From assembly GCF_006912135.1 (NCBI RefSeq), contig NZ_VIRS01000013.1, forward strand, positions 1 through 64,000: a DNA stretch of 64,000 nucleotides, in the 5' to 3' direction. Origin of the DNA: Cryptosporangium phraense. GTDB taxonomy: Bacteria > Actinomycetota > Actinomycetes > Mycobacteriales > Cryptosporangiaceae. The translations under genes and the position numbers were made by a program. Positions 1-9,106 of this stretch are shown one piece after another (positions within the stretch are counted from its first letter, which is position 1; each line of letters starts with the position of its first letter). The notes beneath the pieces are model-generated. The model saw nothing but the letters and a program-made list of their open reading frames with translations, was not told the DNA's origin and did not search any database.

Positions 1-6
1 AGGCGA

Positions 7-39
7 CCCGGTTGTGAAGGGTGAGGCTTCACAACCGGG
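7..39 (-). terminator. Stem-loop terminator of the hydrolase pair
   Basis: A perfect inverted repeat with 13-bp arms (7-19 and 27-39) and a 7-nt loop lies just past the stop codon of the first minus-strand hydrolase. A GC-rich stem directly after a stop fits an intrinsic terminator, although no long U tract follows. Confidence 0.7.
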
Positions 40-44
40 AAGCA

Positions 45-869
45 CTACTTCTGCGGGCTCGGCGCTTCCCTGACCCGCCGCTCGAGCCAGCCCTCGATCC
101 GCCCGGCGACGTCCGCCCATCCGTGGTCGAACACGCACGAGTGCGCCTTCCCGGACAGCTCGAGCAGCTCGGTGACCGCGGGCGAGTCCCGGTACAGCCG
201 GTAGGCCGCACGGGTCACCACGGCCGGCACCGTGTGGTCGTGCTCCGCCGCGACGAACAGCAGCGGAGCTCGGCTCGCGGTCCTGGTGTCGACCGACGCC
301 GGTGACCGGCGGCGCAAGTTGGAGGTGGCCACCTCGAAGATCGGCCGGCCCGGCCCGGGAATGGCGTAGGCCTCGTACAACTCGTCGGACTCGGACCTCG
401 ACAACGCGTTCCCGAAGCCGTAGCGGAACTGCTCGACGGTCAGCGCGACCGTCCGCTTCGTGTTGCCCGGGTTCCTCAGGACCGGAAACGACGAGCGGAG
501 CTGCGCCAACGGCAGCGCCCGGACGCCTCTCACCGGCGCGGGGCTGATGACGACGGCCGCACGCAGCGAGGCCAGGCCGTTGAGCTTCTGCACCACCGCC
601 CCACCGACCGAGTGGCCGATCACGATCGGTGGCTCGTCCAGCCCGGCGATGATCCCGGCGTAGTGCGCGGTGATCTCGTCGAGGCCGACGCCCGCCAGCC
701 GGCCCGGGTGGGCGCGGGTCTCCGTGGCCGTCTCGCCGTCCCCCGGCCACCCCGGGGCGATCGGCCGGTAGCCGGCGTTCCGGTAGAGCTCGATCCACGG
801 CGCCCACGAGGAGGCCTGGATCCACAGGCCGTGGACGAAGACGACGGGTATTCCGGCTTCGCTCGTCAT
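45..869 (-). CDS. Alpha/beta hydrolase
   Basis: A 274-residue cytoplasmic serine hydrolase of the alpha/beta fold. Visible are the oxyanion motif FVHGLW (about residue 11), the nucleophile elbow GHSVGG (Ser87), the acid EHDHTVP (Asp211) and KAHS (His243), a complete catalytic triad at usual length. The ATG is chosen because it shares one base with the stop of the upstream hydrolase (TGATG), which implies translational coupling; longer starts would run through that gene. The two form a small operon that ends in a perfect stem-loop. The substrate is unknown; lipase, esterase and lactonase are all possible. Confidence 0.85.
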   Translation of the reverse strand: MTSEAGIPVVFVHGLWIQASSWAPWIELYRNAGYRPIAPGWPGDGETATETRAHPGRLAGVGLDEITAHYAGIIAGLDEPPIVIGHSVGGAVVQKLNGLASLRAAVVISPAPVRGVRALPLAQLRSSFPVLRNPGNTKRTVALTVEQFRYGFGNALSRSESDELYEAYAIPGPGRPIFEVATSNLRRRSPASVDTRTASRAPLLFVAAEHDHTVPAVVTRAAYRLYRDSPAVTELLELSGKAHSCVFDHGWADVAGRIEGWLERRVREAPSPQK

Positions 870-1693
870 CAGGAGCGGAAAAACGACAGCAGATCGGCGT
901 TGATCGTGTCCGCGTGCGTCGTCGGCATGCCGTGCGGATACCCGGGATAGGACTTCAGCGTGCCGTTCTGGAGCAGTTCCACGGCCCGCGGCGCGGTGTT
1001 CTCGAACACGACGATCTGGTCGTCCTCCCCGTTCATCACGAGGACGGGGACGCTGATCTTCTGGAGGTCGGCGGTGAAGTCGGCGTGGGCGAACGCGTAC
1101 ACGCCGTCGTAGTGGGCCTGGGCCGAACCGGTCATGCCCTGCCGCCACCAGTTGCGGATGATCGGCTCGGACGGTTCGACGCCCGGCCGGTTGAAGCCGT
1201 AGAACGGGCCGGCCGCGACGTCCTGGTAGAACTCCGGGCGGTTGGCGGCCAGCGCGGTCCGGAAGCCCTCGAACACCGAGGCCGGCAGCCCGATCGGGTG
1301 GTCCTCGTCCTGCATCACGTACGGGGTCACCGACGAGATCAGGGCCGCTTTCGCGACCCGGGCCTCGCCGTGCCGGCCGAGGTAGCGCGCGACTTCACCG
1401 CCGCCGGTGGAGTGGCCGACGTGGATGGCGTCGTGCAGGTCGAGGTGCTCGGTCAGCGCGGCCAGATCGTCGGCGTAGTGGTCCATGTCGTGGCCCTCGC
1501 TGCCCTGCGACGAGCGGCCGTGGCCTCGTCGGTCGTGGGCGATCACCCGGTAGCCGTGGTCCAGGAAGAACAGCATCTGGGCGTCCCAGTCGTCGGACGT
1601 GAGCGGCCATCCGTGGCTGAAGACGATCGGCTGACCGGTTCCCCAGTCCTTGTAGAAGATCTCGGTGCCGTCGCTCGTGGTTATCGTGGGCAT
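869..1693 (-). CDS. Alpha/beta hydrolase, cofactor-free haloperoxidase type
   Basis: A 274-residue member of the non-haem chloroperoxidase/esterase group. These cofactor-free enzymes are serine esterases that can also form peracids and halogenate. Family hallmarks are SHGWPL near residue 26, GHSTGGGE with nucleophile Ser95, the acid in NGEDDQIV (Asp224/225) and the catalytic His254 in YPHG followed by TTHAD. Length matches the family (about 275). It is first in a two-gene minus-strand unit, with its stop overlapping the next start by one base. The divergent gap of 126 bp to the next plus-strand hydrolase should carry both promoters. Confidence 0.88.
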   Translation of the reverse strand: MPTITTSDGTEIFYKDWGTGQPIVFSHGWPLTSDDWDAQMLFFLDHGYRVIAHDRRGHGRSSQGSEGHDMDHYADDLAALTEHLDLHDAIHVGHSTGGGEVARYLGRHGEARVAKAALISSVTPYVMQDEDHPIGLPASVFEGFRTALAANRPEFYQDVAAGPFYGFNRPGVEPSEPIIRNWWRQGMTGSAQAHYDGVYAFAHADFTADLQKISVPVLVMNGEDDQIVVFENTAPRAVELLQNGTLKSYPGYPHGMPTTHADTINADLLSFFRS

Positions 1694-1819
1694 GGGTCCC
1701 CTCGCTTCGTTCCGGCTGCTCGGACCCGTGGAGTAGACCCGGCGCGAGGTGACAGGCGCTGGACGCGGCCTTCACTGCTCGTTCAGTAGCCGTCCACTGC
1801 GCCGGTCCAGGTTGTTGTC

Positions 1820-2683
1820 ATGGCTGAGATCCACTACCGGTACGCCACCGTCGAGGGCAGGCGGCTGTTCTACCGCGAGGCCGGGCCGCCCGACGGCCCG
1901 GTGGTGGTACTGCTCCACGGGTTTCCCTCGAGCTCGTTCATGTTCCGCAACCTGATCCCGCGGCTGGCCGACCGGTGGCGTCTGATCGCCCCCGACCACC
2001 TCGGTTTCGGCCATTCCGACGCTCCGCCGGTGAGCGAGTTCGACTACACCTTCGACGCGCTGGCCGACCTCACCCGGGGACTGCTCGGACAGTTGGGTGT
2101 CGACCGGTACGGGATGTACGTCCAGGACTTCGGGGCGCCGATCGGATTCCGGCTCGCGCTCCGTGACCCGGCCGCGGTCACGGCGATCATCAGCCAGAAC
2201 GGCAACGCGTACGAGAAGGGCATGCAGCCCGGCTTCTTCGAGGGCATGCGGGCGTACTGGACGGACCAGAACGCCGAGACCGAGGCCGGTGTGCGCCGGG
2301 CGTTGAGCCTCGATGTGACGCGCTGGCAGTACCTGACCGGGGTGGCCGACGAGTCCCTGGTGGACCCGGACACCTGGGAGCACGACTTCGCGTTGCTGTC
2401 CCGTCCCGGGATGGACCTGGTGCAGCTGAAGATGGCGTTGGATTACCGAACGAACGTGCCGCTCTATCCGGTCGTGCAGGCGTACTTCCGCGAGTACCAG
2501 GTGCCGCTGCTGGCGGTCTGGGGTGCAGGTGACCCGGTCTTCGCTCCGGACGGCGCTCGCGCGTTCGCCGACGACCTCCCGAAGGCCGAGATCCACCTGC
2601 TGGCGGGAGGCCACTTCCTGCTGGAGAGCGCCTTGGACGACGTCGTCCCGCTGATTCGTACGTTCCTCACGAACCACCGGTGA
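1820..2683 (+). CDS. Alpha/beta hydrolase, epoxide hydrolase/haloalkane dehalogenase-like
   Basis: A 287-residue alpha/beta hydrolase. The nucleophile elbow reads VQDFGAP, placing Asp103 where serine hydrolases have Ser; an Asp nucleophile is typical of epoxide hydrolases and haloalkane dehalogenases. HGFPSSS (from residue 33) forms the oxyanion region, WGAGDPV supplies the acid (Asp238) and GGHF the base (His265). The dehalogenase Trp that normally follows the Asp is Phe here, so I favour an epoxide hydrolase-like role. Its 3' end overlaps the convergent SARP gene by 17 bp. Confidence 0.83.
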   Translation: MAEIHYRYATVEGRRLFYREAGPPDGPVVVLLHGFPSSSFMFRNLIPRLADRWRLIAPDHLGFGHSDAPPVSEFDYTFDALADLTRGLLGQLGVDRYGMYVQDFGAPIGFRLALRDPAAVTAIISQNGNAYEKGMQPGFFEGMRAYWTDQNAETEAGVRRALSLDVTRWQYLTGVADESLVDPDTWEHDFALLSRPGMDLVQLKMALDYRTNVPLYPVVQAYFREYQVPLLAVWGAGDPVFAPDGARAFADDLPKAEIHLLAGGHFLLESALDDVVPLIRTFLTNHR

Positions 2684-5600
2684 GCGCGATGCCTTCTGCG
2701 CGTCGTGCGAACACGTGCGTGCCGCGTCGGGCGGTGACTTCTCGGGCCCGTTCCACGGCGGCCCGCACGACCTCCACCGGCTCGCCGCGGGCCTGCAGCA
2801 ACCGAGCACGCTGCACGAGGACCAAGCCTTCCGGATAGCGCTGGCGGTAGGCCTCGAGGAACTGGTCGGCGCGGTCGAGAGCGTCTGCGGCATCGTCCGG
2901 ATCACCGGCCGCCAGCCGCATCTCCGCCAGCAGACCGAACCACGTGGCGACGCACGACAGCGGCGGGTCCAGCAGGTAGTCGGAGATGAGGCGTCGCACC
3001 TCGGCTGCGGATCCCTCCGGGTCCTGGCCGGTGAGCGCCCTGGCCCAGTGGTAGGCCAGGCGCTGGTAGGCGCCGAGGAAGACGAACGAGAACTCGGGAT
3101 CCACCGCCATGCCCCGCTCGGCTGCGCGTAGCGCCCAGCCCGGGTCTCCGGCCGTCGCCGCGATCCTGGCCGAGTGCGTCGCCCAGATCGTCGTCCGGTA
3201 CCGGTCACCGCCCGGGCCGGGGTCCAGCTGGTCCAGGAGCGTCCGAGCCAGGTCGAGGTCGCCGTGGAGTGCCGCGGTCTCGGCGAACTTCCCCAGGCCG
3301 AGCCGCAGCAGATCGCGACGGAGCGGATTGTCCTCGCGCCGGACGGCCCCGTTCGCCCGTCGCCGGTCGAACGCGACCAGGAACGGCAGCGCGTCCTCGA
3401 CGTGGCCGAGCTGCCACTGCTGGTCGCCCCAGGCGAGCAGGCCGTAGGCCTGGATCAGTGGATCGTCGGACGCTTCGCCCTGATCGCGCAGCTCCCGCGC
3501 CAGCACGTCGCCCCGGTCGAGATCGAGGGCCTGCACGTGGACGACCCAGCGGGTGAAGAGGAAGTCCGCCGCCTCGGAGTTCCGGTCGAGCTTGCGTGCG
3601 AGCTGCTCGGCCCGCTCCAGCCGGTCGAGCGCCGTGACGCCGTACATCGACTTCATCCCGGCCACGGCGATCAGCTGGGAGAGCGCGGCCAGCTCCAGCT
3701 CGTCCAGGCCGGCGGCCCGGGCGACCTGCGCGGCGGCCGCCAGTTGCTCCTGCGCGGCGTCCAGCGCGGACTTCGCCGACGCGTTGCGCGCCGTGTTCAT
3801 CAGTGCGCCCGCCGTCCGGGCCGGGTCGGCGAGGGGACCGGCGGCCCACCGGTGGTGAGCCAGCTGTTCGGCGACGGACTCCTGATCGGGCCGGGAGGAC
3901 TCGATCGCCTCGGCGATCCGGAGGTGGAGCAGGTGGGCCCGGAGCGGAGGCGTGCTCTCGCTGATCGTCTCGCGGATCAGGTCGTGAGCGAAGCGGTAGG
4001 AGTAGGGGTCGTCCGGAACCGGTTCTACGAGCCCGAGCGCCTGCACGGGGTCGAGATGGTGGAGGCAGTCCCTGACCTCGAGGCCGGCCGCGCGGGCGAG
4101 CACCAGCAGGTCGATCGTCCGGCCGAGGAGCGCGGCGAGCTGAATGACGTCGCGGGAGCGCTCCGGCAGGCCGGTCAGGCGGTCGCGGACGACATCGCGA
4201 ACGGTGGCGGGAACGCCGGCGCGCATCACCGCGTCCGGGGTGATCACCCCGCCATCGCCGGAGAGCAGCCGAGCGAGTTCCCGGACGAAGAACGGGTTGC
4301 CCGCGGTACGGGCACGGAGCAGACGAACGGCATCGGACGCGGGCAGCCGGCCGGTTCCCCGACGCACGAGCTCGGTGACCTCGTCGTGGTCGAGGGGGCC
4401 CAGAACGATGCGACGGTGGCCGATCACCCGGCTGGCCGCGGCCAGCATCCGGGTCAATTCCGATCCGGGAACCGGCGCGTGGGTACGGAGCGCGCCGGCG
4501 ACGACGGCCCCGGCCGGCAACCGGGACACCAGGTGGCCGAACAGACGCAGCGAATCGGCGTCGGCCCATTGGAGGTCGTCCACGATCAGCAGCACCGGCC
4601 GGGTCGCCGCGCTTTCACCGACCAGGGCGACGACGGTCTCGAAGAGCCGGAACTGACCGGTGTCCGGTAGGAGCAGCGACGCGGCGACGGCGTCACGGGG
4701 CTCGAGCAGCCGGCCGATCTCACCGGCCAGCCAGTTGTGCCTGGCCCGGTCAGGCAGGTCGGCCAGGAGCGCGCGGACGATCTCCACCCAGGGCCACATC
4801 GAGGGTGTTCCGCTGCCCTCGTGACAGCGCCCCCAGACGACGAGGCCGCCGGCGCGATCGGTCTCGATCCCGGCCTGCTCGAGCAGACAGGTCTTGCCCG
4901 CTCCCGGCTCTCCCTCGACGAGAACCAGTCCGGTCTGTCCTTCGATCGCCGCGCCGATGCTCCGCCTCAGCGTCGTCAGCTCGGCGGCCCGCCCGATCAT
5001 ATCGGTCGGCGGCGCCTGATCCAGCGCGGAGCGACGAGCCGCATGCAGAGCCCGGCCGGGAGCGATCCCGAGCTCGTCGGAGAGCCGGGCGCGCGCCCGC
5101 TCGAACTGTGCGAGCGCTTCGGTCCGGCGTCCGACCCGGGCCAGCGCGACGATCAGCGCCGCCTGCACCGGTTCGTGCAGGGGTGCCATCGACGTGGCCA
5201 GCGTGAGGGCCGCCAGGACGTCGGCGCTGCGTCCGGCCGGCGTGGCCAGCTCGGCCGCGGTGACACAGGCCTCGAAGAACTCGCGGTCCAGCGAGGCGAA
5301 CTCTGCCTTCGCGGCCGGACTGCGGTCGAGGCCCTCGCCGGCCGGGCCGCGCCAGTAGCTCAGGGCGGCCAGGTAGCGGTCGAGCGCGGCGTCGGAGCGT
5401 CCCTCGGTCAGCGCCGTCCCGGCCTCGGCCACCAGCTCCCGGAAGGCCGCGAGGTCGAGCACGTCCGGGCCACCGTCGAACTGGTAGCCGTCGTCGACGT
5501 GCCGCAGGTACGAGCCGGGCTCGCGGGCCGCGCGGCCCGGCTCGAGCAGCCGGCGGAGTGCGCCGACGGACTGCTGGATCCCGTTCACCGCGGTGGGCGG

Positions 5601-5795
5601 GGGATCCGCGTCCCAGAGCAGGCCGACGAGCTCGTCGACGCTGACCGACCGGCCCACCCGGGCCAGCAGGATCCCCAGGAGCAGCTCGTGCTGGGGCGGG
5701 CCGGGCTTCACCTCGACGCCGTCGCGCTGGATCCGCAACGCGCCCAGGATGCCCAACCGCAGTCCGGTGCCCGTCCGGTCGGACGTCTCAGTCAT
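2667..5795 (-). CDS. SARP/BTAD-domain transcriptional regulator with AAA ATPase
   Basis: A 1042-residue regulator. Residues 11-100 form the OmpR-like winged helix typical of SARPs (LGILGALRI, then SVDELVGLLW), followed by a BTAD bacterial transcriptional activation domain to about 260. A STAND-type ATPase follows with Walker A GEPGAGKT (295-302) and Walker B VLLIVDDLQWAD, then a long helical TPR-like C-terminus. No LuxR helix-turn-helix is visible at the end. It should bind DNA and activate transcription in an ATP-dependent way. The start is uncertain: GTG 30 nt upstream is in frame and has a GGAGG further up. It is last in a unit with a paralogous ATPase. Confidence 0.88.
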   Translation of the reverse strand: MTETSDRTGTGLRLGILGALRIQRDGVEVKPGPPQHELLLGILLARVGRSVSVDELVGLLWDADPPPTAVNGIQQSVGALRRLLEPGRAAREPGSYLRHVDDGYQFDGGPDVLDLAAFRELVAEAGTALTEGRSDAALDRYLAALSYWRGPAGEGLDRSPAAKAEFASLDREFFEACVTAAELATPAGRSADVLAALTLATSMAPLHEPVQAALIVALARVGRRTEALAQFERARARLSDELGIAPGRALHAARRSALDQAPPTDMIGRAAELTTLRRSIGAAIEGQTGLVLVEGEPGAGKTCLLEQAGIETDRAGGLVVWGRCHEGSGTPSMWPWVEIVRALLADLPDRARHNWLAGEIGRLLEPRDAVAASLLLPDTGQFRLFETVVALVGESAATRPVLLIVDDLQWADADSLRLFGHLVSRLPAGAVVAGALRTHAPVPGSELTRMLAAASRVIGHRRIVLGPLDHDEVTELVRRGTGRLPASDAVRLLRARTAGNPFFVRELARLLSGDGGVITPDAVMRAGVPATVRDVVRDRLTGLPERSRDVIQLAALLGRTIDLLVLARAAGLEVRDCLHHLDPVQALGLVEPVPDDPYSYRFAHDLIRETISESTPPLRAHLLHLRIAEAIESSRPDQESVAEQLAHHRWAAGPLADPARTAGALMNTARNASAKSALDAAQEQLAAAAQVARAAGLDELELAALSQLIAVAGMKSMYGVTALDRLERAEQLARKLDRNSEAADFLFTRWVVHVQALDLDRGDVLARELRDQGEASDDPLIQAYGLLAWGDQQWQLGHVEDALPFLVAFDRRRANGAVRREDNPLRRDLLRLGLGKFAETAALHGDLDLARTLLDQLDPGPGGDRYRTTIWATHSARIAATAGDPGWALRAAERGMAVDPEFSFVFLGAYQRLAYHWARALTGQDPEGSAAEVRRLISDYLLDPPLSCVATWFGLLAEMRLAAGDPDDAADALDRADQFLEAYRQRYPEGLVLVQRARLLQARGEPVEVVRAAVERAREVTARRGTHVFARRAEGIALTGGS

Positions 5796-5933
5796 CAGAC
5801 GTGGCGGCCCTCGGGCCGACGTCACCGCGCCGGGCGCGCATCGGACTCACCTCCGGCTCCCGGAAGGACTGCCCCGATCGTAATGGGCCGGGGTCGGTTC
5901 CGCCGCTCGGGCACGGTGACCCGCGGCTCCCGG

Positions 5934-8297
5934 TCACCAGGGAGCGCCGTCGATCTCGTCCAGCAGGTCGTCCGCGCGTTGCGCGTAGAGGTACGCCTCC
6001 CGCTCGACGGAGAGCGCTCGGGCGCGCTCAGCGGCGACCCGGACGACCGCGGACGCCTGGCCCGACGCCCGGAGCAGCCTCGCGCGCAGCAGCAGGTTCA
6101 GCCCCTCGGCATAGCGCTGGCCGAACCGCTCCAGGAAATGATCGGACCGGTCGAGTGCCTCGGTGGCCTCGTCCAGCGCCCCGACGGCCAGCCGCATCTC
6201 GGCCAGCAGAGCGTGGGCGCTGCTGATCGACGTGATCGGCGGATCGACGAGGTTCGTGGCGATGATCTGCCGGGCCTCGACGGCGGCGCCGTCCGGGTCC
6301 AGCCCGACGACCGCCCGGGCCCAGCAGCCGGCGAGCCGCTGATGGATGCGGTGCCACGCGAACGAGGAAGCCGATTCCACCGCGATGCCCCGCGCCGAGG
6401 CGTACAACGCCCACTCCGGCTCGCCCACCAGCGCGGCGGTGCGGGCGGAGAGAGTCGCCCAGGCGGTGATCGCGTGCGGATCGTCGCCCGCCTCGGCCTC
6501 CAACTGGTCGAACAGCGTCCGCGCCGCGCCGACCTCGCCGTTCAGCGCGGTCGATTCCGCGATCATCCCGCCCAGAAGAATTCTGAGGTCGTGGCGGATC
6601 GGATCGTCCTCCCGTCCCGGGAGGCCCCCGAGGAGGTTCGTCCGCAGCCGGTTCAGATAGCGGCAGGACTCCCCGATGCGGCCGACGGACTGCTGGTGGA
6701 GACCCCAGGCGTACCAGCCGTACGCTCGCTCGACGGGGTCGGAGGACTCCTCGGCGCGGCGGCGCAGGCGGAGTGCGACCTCTCCGGCCCGGCCGAGCTC
6801 GAGAACGTTGGTGAGCGAGCTCCAGTAGGTGAAGAGGTTGGCGGCGGCCTCGCGCCCCCGGCCGAGGCCGGCCGCCAGGTCGGCCGCCCGCTCCGGGAAC
6901 TTCAGCTGCTCGACGCTCGCGGCCCACGACGGTTGGACGCCGATCAGTGCTTGGAGATACGTCAGAGCCGACAGCTCGGCCTCGGCCACGTTCGCCGCGC
7001 GGGCGAGCCGCACGGCCGACAGCAGCTGCCGTTCGGCGGCCTCGAACGCGGATTTCGCGGCGGCGTTGCGGCCCGCCCGGATCAGTGCGCGGGCGGTGCG
7101 GGCCGGATCGGCGAGCGGCCCCGCGGCCCACAGGTGGTGGGCCAGGCGTTCGGCCGGCGGGTCGCCGTCCGGAGCGAGCCGCTCCAGCGCGTCGGCCACC
7201 CGGAGGTGCAGGTAGGGCACCCGGTTCGGCGACGCCTCCGCCGCGATCGACTCGCGCACCAGGTCGTGGGTGTACCGGTACGAGTACGGATCACCGGGTA
7301 CGGGCTCGAGCAGGTCGAGCGCCTCGACCGGCTGCAACCGGTCGAGACACCCGGCGACGTCGAGATCGGCCGCATCGGCCAGCACCCGGACGTCGATCTG
7401 CCTACCGATCAACGCGCCGAGCCGGAGCAGGTACCGGGTGTCGTCCGGCAACCCCGCCGTGCGGTCGCGGACGACGTCGCGCACGCTCGACGGCACCCCG
7501 ACCCGCGCGTCGCGGTCGACGAGGAGCCGGGCGAGCTCCCGCACGAAGAAGGGGTTCCCGGCCGTGCGGGCGTAGACGATCCGGATCAGGTCGGGCGAGG
7601 GGGTGCGTCCGATCTCTCGGCGGACGAGTTCGCAGACCTCGTCCGGGTCGAGGGCCTCGAGCCGCAGGCGCCGATGACCGGGCACCCCGCTGGCCGCGGC
7701 GAGCGCCCGGGTCAGGTCCGGGACGGGGGCCGGCGCCTGAGTGCGGAGGGCGCCGATCAGCATGGTTCCGGGCGGCAGGCGCTTGACCAGATGCTCCAGC
7801 AGGTGGAGCGAAGCCGCGTCGGCCCAGTGCAGATCGTCGATGATCAGCATCAGCGGACGCCGGGCCGCAGCGGCCGCGACGAGCCCGACGATGCGCTCGA
7901 AGAGCCGGAACCGGGCGACGCTGTGCGGCAGCGTCGCCGCGTCGAGAGCAGCCCCGTCCGGTGCGAGCAGGCCGCGTAGTTCGGCGGAGTGCTGTTCGTT
8001 CCGCACGTGGTCGGGCAGGCCGGCGAGGATCGCGGTGACCGCGTGCACCCAGGGCCACATGGTCGGCGTGCCGTCGCCCTCCAGGCACCGCCCCCAGACG
8101 ACGAACCGCCCGCCCGCGAGATCGGCGAAGTGGTCGAGCAGGTGGGTCTTGCCGACCCCGGGCGCGCCCTCGACCACGACGAGACCGGTGCCGCCCGACC
8201 GCGCGCGGTCCCACTCCGAGCGCAGGACGGTGAGCTCCTCCTCCCGGCCGACGATCTCCGGTGGCTCGCCGGGCATCGCCACGTATCTCGTCGTCAC
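5934..8297 (-). CDS. STAND-type AAA ATPase, paralogue of the SARP gene without its DNA-binding part
   Basis: A 787-residue ATPase that starts almost directly at the nucleotide-binding domain: VGREEEL at 16, Walker A GAPGVGKT at 44-51, Walker B LMLIIDDLHWAD. It aligns by eye along its whole length with the ATPase and C-terminal part of the neighbouring SARP (for example TPTMWPW here against TPSMWPW there, and VRELARLL in both) but has neither the winged helix nor BTAD. No C-terminal HTH is seen. It lies 9 bp after the sigma factor gene, so the two are probably cotranscribed. Whether it assists or antagonises the SARP paralogue is open. Confidence 0.85.
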   Translation of the reverse strand: MTTRYVAMPGEPPEIVGREEELTVLRSEWDRARSGGTGLVVVEGAPGVGKTHLLDHFADLAGGRFVVWGRCLEGDGTPTMWPWVHAVTAILAGLPDHVRNEQHSAELRGLLAPDGAALDAATLPHSVARFRLFERIVGLVAAAAARRPLMLIIDDLHWADAASLHLLEHLVKRLPPGTMLIGALRTQAPAPVPDLTRALAAASGVPGHRRLRLEALDPDEVCELVRREIGRTPSPDLIRIVYARTAGNPFFVRELARLLVDRDARVGVPSSVRDVVRDRTAGLPDDTRYLLRLGALIGRQIDVRVLADAADLDVAGCLDRLQPVEALDLLEPVPGDPYSYRYTHDLVRESIAAEASPNRVPYLHLRVADALERLAPDGDPPAERLAHHLWAAGPLADPARTARALIRAGRNAAAKSAFEAAERQLLSAVRLARAANVAEAELSALTYLQALIGVQPSWAASVEQLKFPERAADLAAGLGRGREAAANLFTYWSSLTNVLELGRAGEVALRLRRRAEESSDPVERAYGWYAWGLHQQSVGRIGESCRYLNRLRTNLLGGLPGREDDPIRHDLRILLGGMIAESTALNGEVGAARTLFDQLEAEAGDDPHAITAWATLSARTAALVGEPEWALYASARGIAVESASSFAWHRIHQRLAGCWARAVVGLDPDGAAVEARQIIATNLVDPPITSISSAHALLAEMRLAVGALDEATEALDRSDHFLERFGQRYAEGLNLLLRARLLRASGQASAVVRVAAERARALSVEREAYLYAQRADDLLDEIDGAPW

Positions 8298-8306
8298 CGG
8301 TCCGGC

Positions 8307-9095
8307 TCAATCGTCGAAGAGGAGACGGTGGCGGAGCCGAGCGAGGATCTTGGCGAGGAGGCGCGAGATCTGCATCTGCGAGACTCCCACGTCGGCGGCG
8401 ATCTGGGACTGGGTGAGCTCGTGGACGTATCGCAGCCCGAGAATCCGGCGGTCCCGTTCGGGTAGGTCCGCGAGCGCGGCCTCGAGTGACAGCATCTGTT
8501 CGACCAGTTGATGCCCCCGGTCGGCCTCCCCGAGCGTCTCGCCGAGCGGCCGACGTCCTCCCTCTCCGCGGGGCGGCGCGTCCAGCGAGGCCGGGGCCCG
8601 GGCCGAGGTGATCAGAAGCCCTTCGGCGACGGTGCCGACGGGGACGCCGAGATGGCGTGCCAACGTCCGCGTGGTCGGGCTCTGGCGGCCGCTGCGGTAG
8701 AGGTCGGTCATCGCGACGGTGATGTCCTGATGAAGTCGGCGAAGGCGCCGGGGCGGGCGGACCGACCAGGTGACGTCCCGGAAATGGTGCTGGATCGCGC
8801 CGGTCATCGAAGGGACGGCGAAACTCAGGAAGGCAGTTCCGCGGTCCGGGTCGAACCGGTCGATCAACCTCACGAGTTCGAGGGACGCCACCTGGACCAG
8901 ATCGTCGAGCGGCTCGCCGCGCCGGGCGAAGCGGCGCCCCACGTGCTCGGCCAGCGGGAGGTGCAGCAGGATCAGCCGCTCGCGCAGCTCACTCCTCTCC
9001 GGACCCGATCCCAGTTCCGCGTAGCGGCGGAACAGCGGTTCGACCTGCGCGTACTCGGAGTAGTCCGGACCCTCCCCGGCGGTCGCGCGGAGCAT
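8307..9095 (-). CDS. RNA polymerase sigma factor, SigB/SigF/SigG subfamily
   Basis: A 262-residue alternative sigma factor. Region 2 is recognisable from LILLHLPLAEHVGRRF through DDLVQVASLELVRLIDRFDP to GAIQHHFRD. Region 3 follows (LARHLGVPVGTV), and region 4 with its helix-turn-helix is LTQSQIAADVGVSQMQISRLL. Domain order and length match stress/sporulation sigma factors of actinobacteria. The ATG was chosen because the open frame upstream runs antisense-like into the dehydrogenase gene. It starts 11 bp after the alcohol dehydrogenase stop and is followed after 9 bp by the ATPase. No anti-sigma or anti-anti-sigma gene is adjacent, which is unusual for this subfamily. Confidence 0.9.
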   Translation of the reverse strand: MLRATAGEGPDYSEYAQVEPLFRRYAELGSGPERSELRERLILLHLPLAEHVGRRFARRGEPLDDLVQVASLELVRLIDRFDPDRGTAFLSFAVPSMTGAIQHHFRDVTWSVRPPRRLRRLHQDITVAMTDLYRSGRQSPTTRTLARHLGVPVGTVAEGLLITSARAPASLDAPPRGEGGRRPLGETLGEADRGHQLVEQMLSLEAALADLPERDRRILGLRYVHELTQSQIAADVGVSQMQISRLLAKILARLRHRLLFDD

Positions 9096-9106
9096 CGGTG
9101 GACCGC

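Noticed and set aside
4737-7979. Plus-strand open frame of about 1080 codons opposite the two ATPase genes
   Set aside because: Product is Arg/Gly/Pro-rich without domains and lies antisense to strongly conserved ATPase genes; long antisense frames are expected at this GC content.
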